Source: Sulfuritalea sp.
GTDB lineage: Bacteria > Pseudomonadota > Gammaproteobacteria > Burkholderiales > Rhodocyclaceae
DNA: 7,191 nucleotides
Assembly (NCBI GenBank): GCA_023229545.1
Contig: JALNZB010000024.1
Location: 1 to 7,191 of the forward strand
Direction of reading: 5' to 3'
The translations under genes were made by a program, and so were the position numbers. Under the pieces are notes generated by a model. The model did not search any database. It was not told the DNA's origin and worked only from the letters and a program-made list of their open reading frames with translations. Every line of letters starts with the position of its first letter. Within the stretch, counting starts at the first letter, position 1. Positions 6,132 to 7,191 of this stretch are shown here, one piece after another.

Positions 6132-7191
6132 CTACCCCTGGACCGCCTTGAACCGGTTGCCGACCAAAGTTGCCATGACCACCAGCGTCGTCGAAATCAG
6201 GATCATCACCATGCCCAGCGCCGAAAGCTTGCCCCACAGCCCATCCTCGGAAAAACGCAGGATCTGCACGGCCAGGACTTCCGTGCCGGGACGCGACAGC
6301 ACGACCGACAGCGTCAGTTCGCGCACGAACATCGATGCCATCAGTATCCAGCCCGAGACGATGCCCGGAATCAGCAGCGGCACGATGATGCGGCGCATGG
6401 TCGTCAGCGGGCTTGCGCCGCATACCAGCGACGATTCTTCGAGGTGGCTGTGGATCTGGATGAAGGCGCTGGACATCGGCCGGATGCCGTAGGGCAGGTA
6501 GGTGGCGATATAGCCCAGCAGCAGCGCCCAGATTGTCGCGTAGAGCGGGGTCTGCACGAAGAACCACATGAAGCCGACGCCGATCACGATGCCGGGGAAG
6601 GAGAAGGAGAGATAGCTCAGCGATTCGAGTATGCCGGCGGCGCGCGTCTTCACCTTGACGATGACATAGGCGACGAAAATCGACAGGATCACGCCCAGTG
6701 TGGCACCGACCACCGCGAGGAACAGGCTGTTCTTCAGCGACAGCAGCGAAATCGGATCGCTCAGTACGTCGCTCCAGTGCTTCAGGCTCATCATCGAGAA
6801 CGCCTTGGCGCTGGGCACCATCGAGTAGGGCACCAGCGAGGTGTACAGCAGCACCGCCACCGGCAACACGATCAGCACGAAGGACAGCAGCCCGATCAGG
6901 CCGAACAGCGGCATTCGCGCCTTGCCGAGTTCGATCACCGACGGACGGAAACCGCGACTGGATATGGTGACGAATTTTTCGCTTTCGGCGGTCAGCGCCC
7001 GGTACACGACGATCAGCGTCACCGAGGCCACCAGCACGCTCATGCCGACGGCTGCGGCCTTGCCGTAGTCGGTGGCGAAGCCCGTGGCGATCATTTCGTA
7101 CAGGTAGGTGGCCAGCACATGTACGCGACCGGGCATGCCGATCACCGACGGCACGGCGAAGGAGGCCAGGCTGCGCACCACGCCGAGGATG
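6132..7191 (-). CDS. Iron-type (FbpB/AfuB-like) ABC transporter permease, C-terminal part, 5' end outside window
   Basis: The reading frame is open from the right edge to TAG at 6132 to 6134, giving about 352 residues of a larger protein. It looks like the two-module inner-membrane permease of ferric-iron and related ABC importers, where one chain carries both membrane domains. The first 60 residues are the tail of module one (SFAVPSVIGMPGRVHVLATY, the segment normally just after the first EAA loop), followed by a linker with VTISSRGFRP (about 71 to 80 counted from the GTG at 7181). Module two starts about 90 with six hydrophobic helices, and its EAA loop EESSLVCGASPLTTMRR (248 to 264), with the conserved Gly at 255, docks the ATPase. 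The end RFKAVQG is cytoplasmic. The GTG at 7181 is an internal codon, not a start. The substrate could also be a polyamine, thiamine or phosphonate-type solute; the substrate-binding and ATPase genes are outside the window, presumably to the right. Confidence 0.85.
   Translation of the reverse strand, partial: ILGVVRSLASFAVPSVIGMPGRVHVLATYLYEMIATGFATDYGKAAAVGMSVLVASVTLIVVYRALTAESEKFVTISSRGFRPSVIELGKARMPLFGLIGLLSFVLIVLPVAVLLYTSLVPYSMVPSAKAFSMMSLKHWSDVLSDPISLLSLKNSLFLAVVGATLGVILSIFVAYVIVKVKTRAAGILESLSYLSFSFPGIVIGVGFMWFFVQTPLYATIWALLLGYIATYLPYGIRPMSSAFIQIHSHLEESSLVCGASPLTTMRRIIVPLLIPGIVSGWILMASMFVRELTLSVVLSRPGTEVLAVQILRFSEDGLWGKLSALGMVMILISTTLVVMATLVGNRFKAVQG
6135..6139 (-). promoter_or_regulatory. 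Ribosome binding site supporting a TTG start of the protease gene
   Basis: On the minus strand AGGGG overlaps the last codons of the permease gene and ends ten bases before the TTG at 6124. No in-frame ATG gives a complete N-terminal motif, so this site decides in favour of the TTG. It also implies translational linkage of permease and protease. Confidence 0.5.

Noticed and set aside
4118..6151. Long plus-strand open frame of 677 codons opposite hflX and the protease gene
   Set aside because: Only its first 18 codons are meaningful, being the transposase remnant. The rest is antisense to two well-supported genes in GC-rich DNA, where long shadow frames are common, and its translation has no recognisable domain.
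6132..7181. Permease gene starting with GTG at 7181 as a complete short permease
   Set aside because: The frame is open to the right edge, and the first residues correspond to the middle of a two-module permease, so this GTG is an internal valine codon.
1..7191. CRISPR array, tRNA or rRNA gene
   Set aside because: No regularly spaced direct repeats, no tRNA cloverleaf with a TTCGA-type arm in context, and no rRNA sequence were seen on reading both strands.

Overview
The window joins two kinds of DNA. The right part (about 4172 to 7191) is GC-rich and carries three minus-strand chromosomal genes. In transcription order they are the end of an iron-type ABC transporter permease, a nickel hydrogenase maturation protease (HyaD/HybD/HoxW type, peptidase family M52), and the ribosome-associated GTPase HflX. 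Gene content and base composition suggest a proteobacterium, perhaps a betaproteobacterium. That is inference; nothing here fixes the taxon.

The left part (about 137 to 3977) is visibly AT-richer and carries a tight plus-strand operon of three genes with gaps of only 2 and 8 bases. They encode a type 1 periplasmic-binding-fold protein of the LivJ/Leu-Ile-Val-binding group with an N-terminal hydrophobic segment, a radical SAM enzyme with a B12-binding-like N-terminal domain, and a ten-helix inner-membrane exporter of the multidrug resistance efflux (EmrE, PF13536) branch of the DMT superfamily. No ABC permease or ATPase accompanies the binding protein.

This operon lies between two transposase remnants. 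At the left edge is a minus-strand piece resembling IS1-family transposases (1 to about 112). At the right is an IS5-family relic (3978 to about 4171) with a recognisable terminal end, a transposase fragment of about 50 codons and no detectable right half. It stops about 40 bases beyond the hflX stop codon. The simplest reading is an acquired accessory cassette placed next to hflX through IS activity and later decay.

How the three island genes work together is not known from sequence. A reasonable hypothesis is that the radical SAM enzyme makes or modifies a small molecule, the DMT protein moves it across the inner membrane, and the binding protein captures or senses a related ligand on the outside. 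This cassette is the most interesting part of the window. The hflX, protease and permease genes are ordinary individually, but their adjacency is unusual because hflX commonly follows hfq in proteobacteria.
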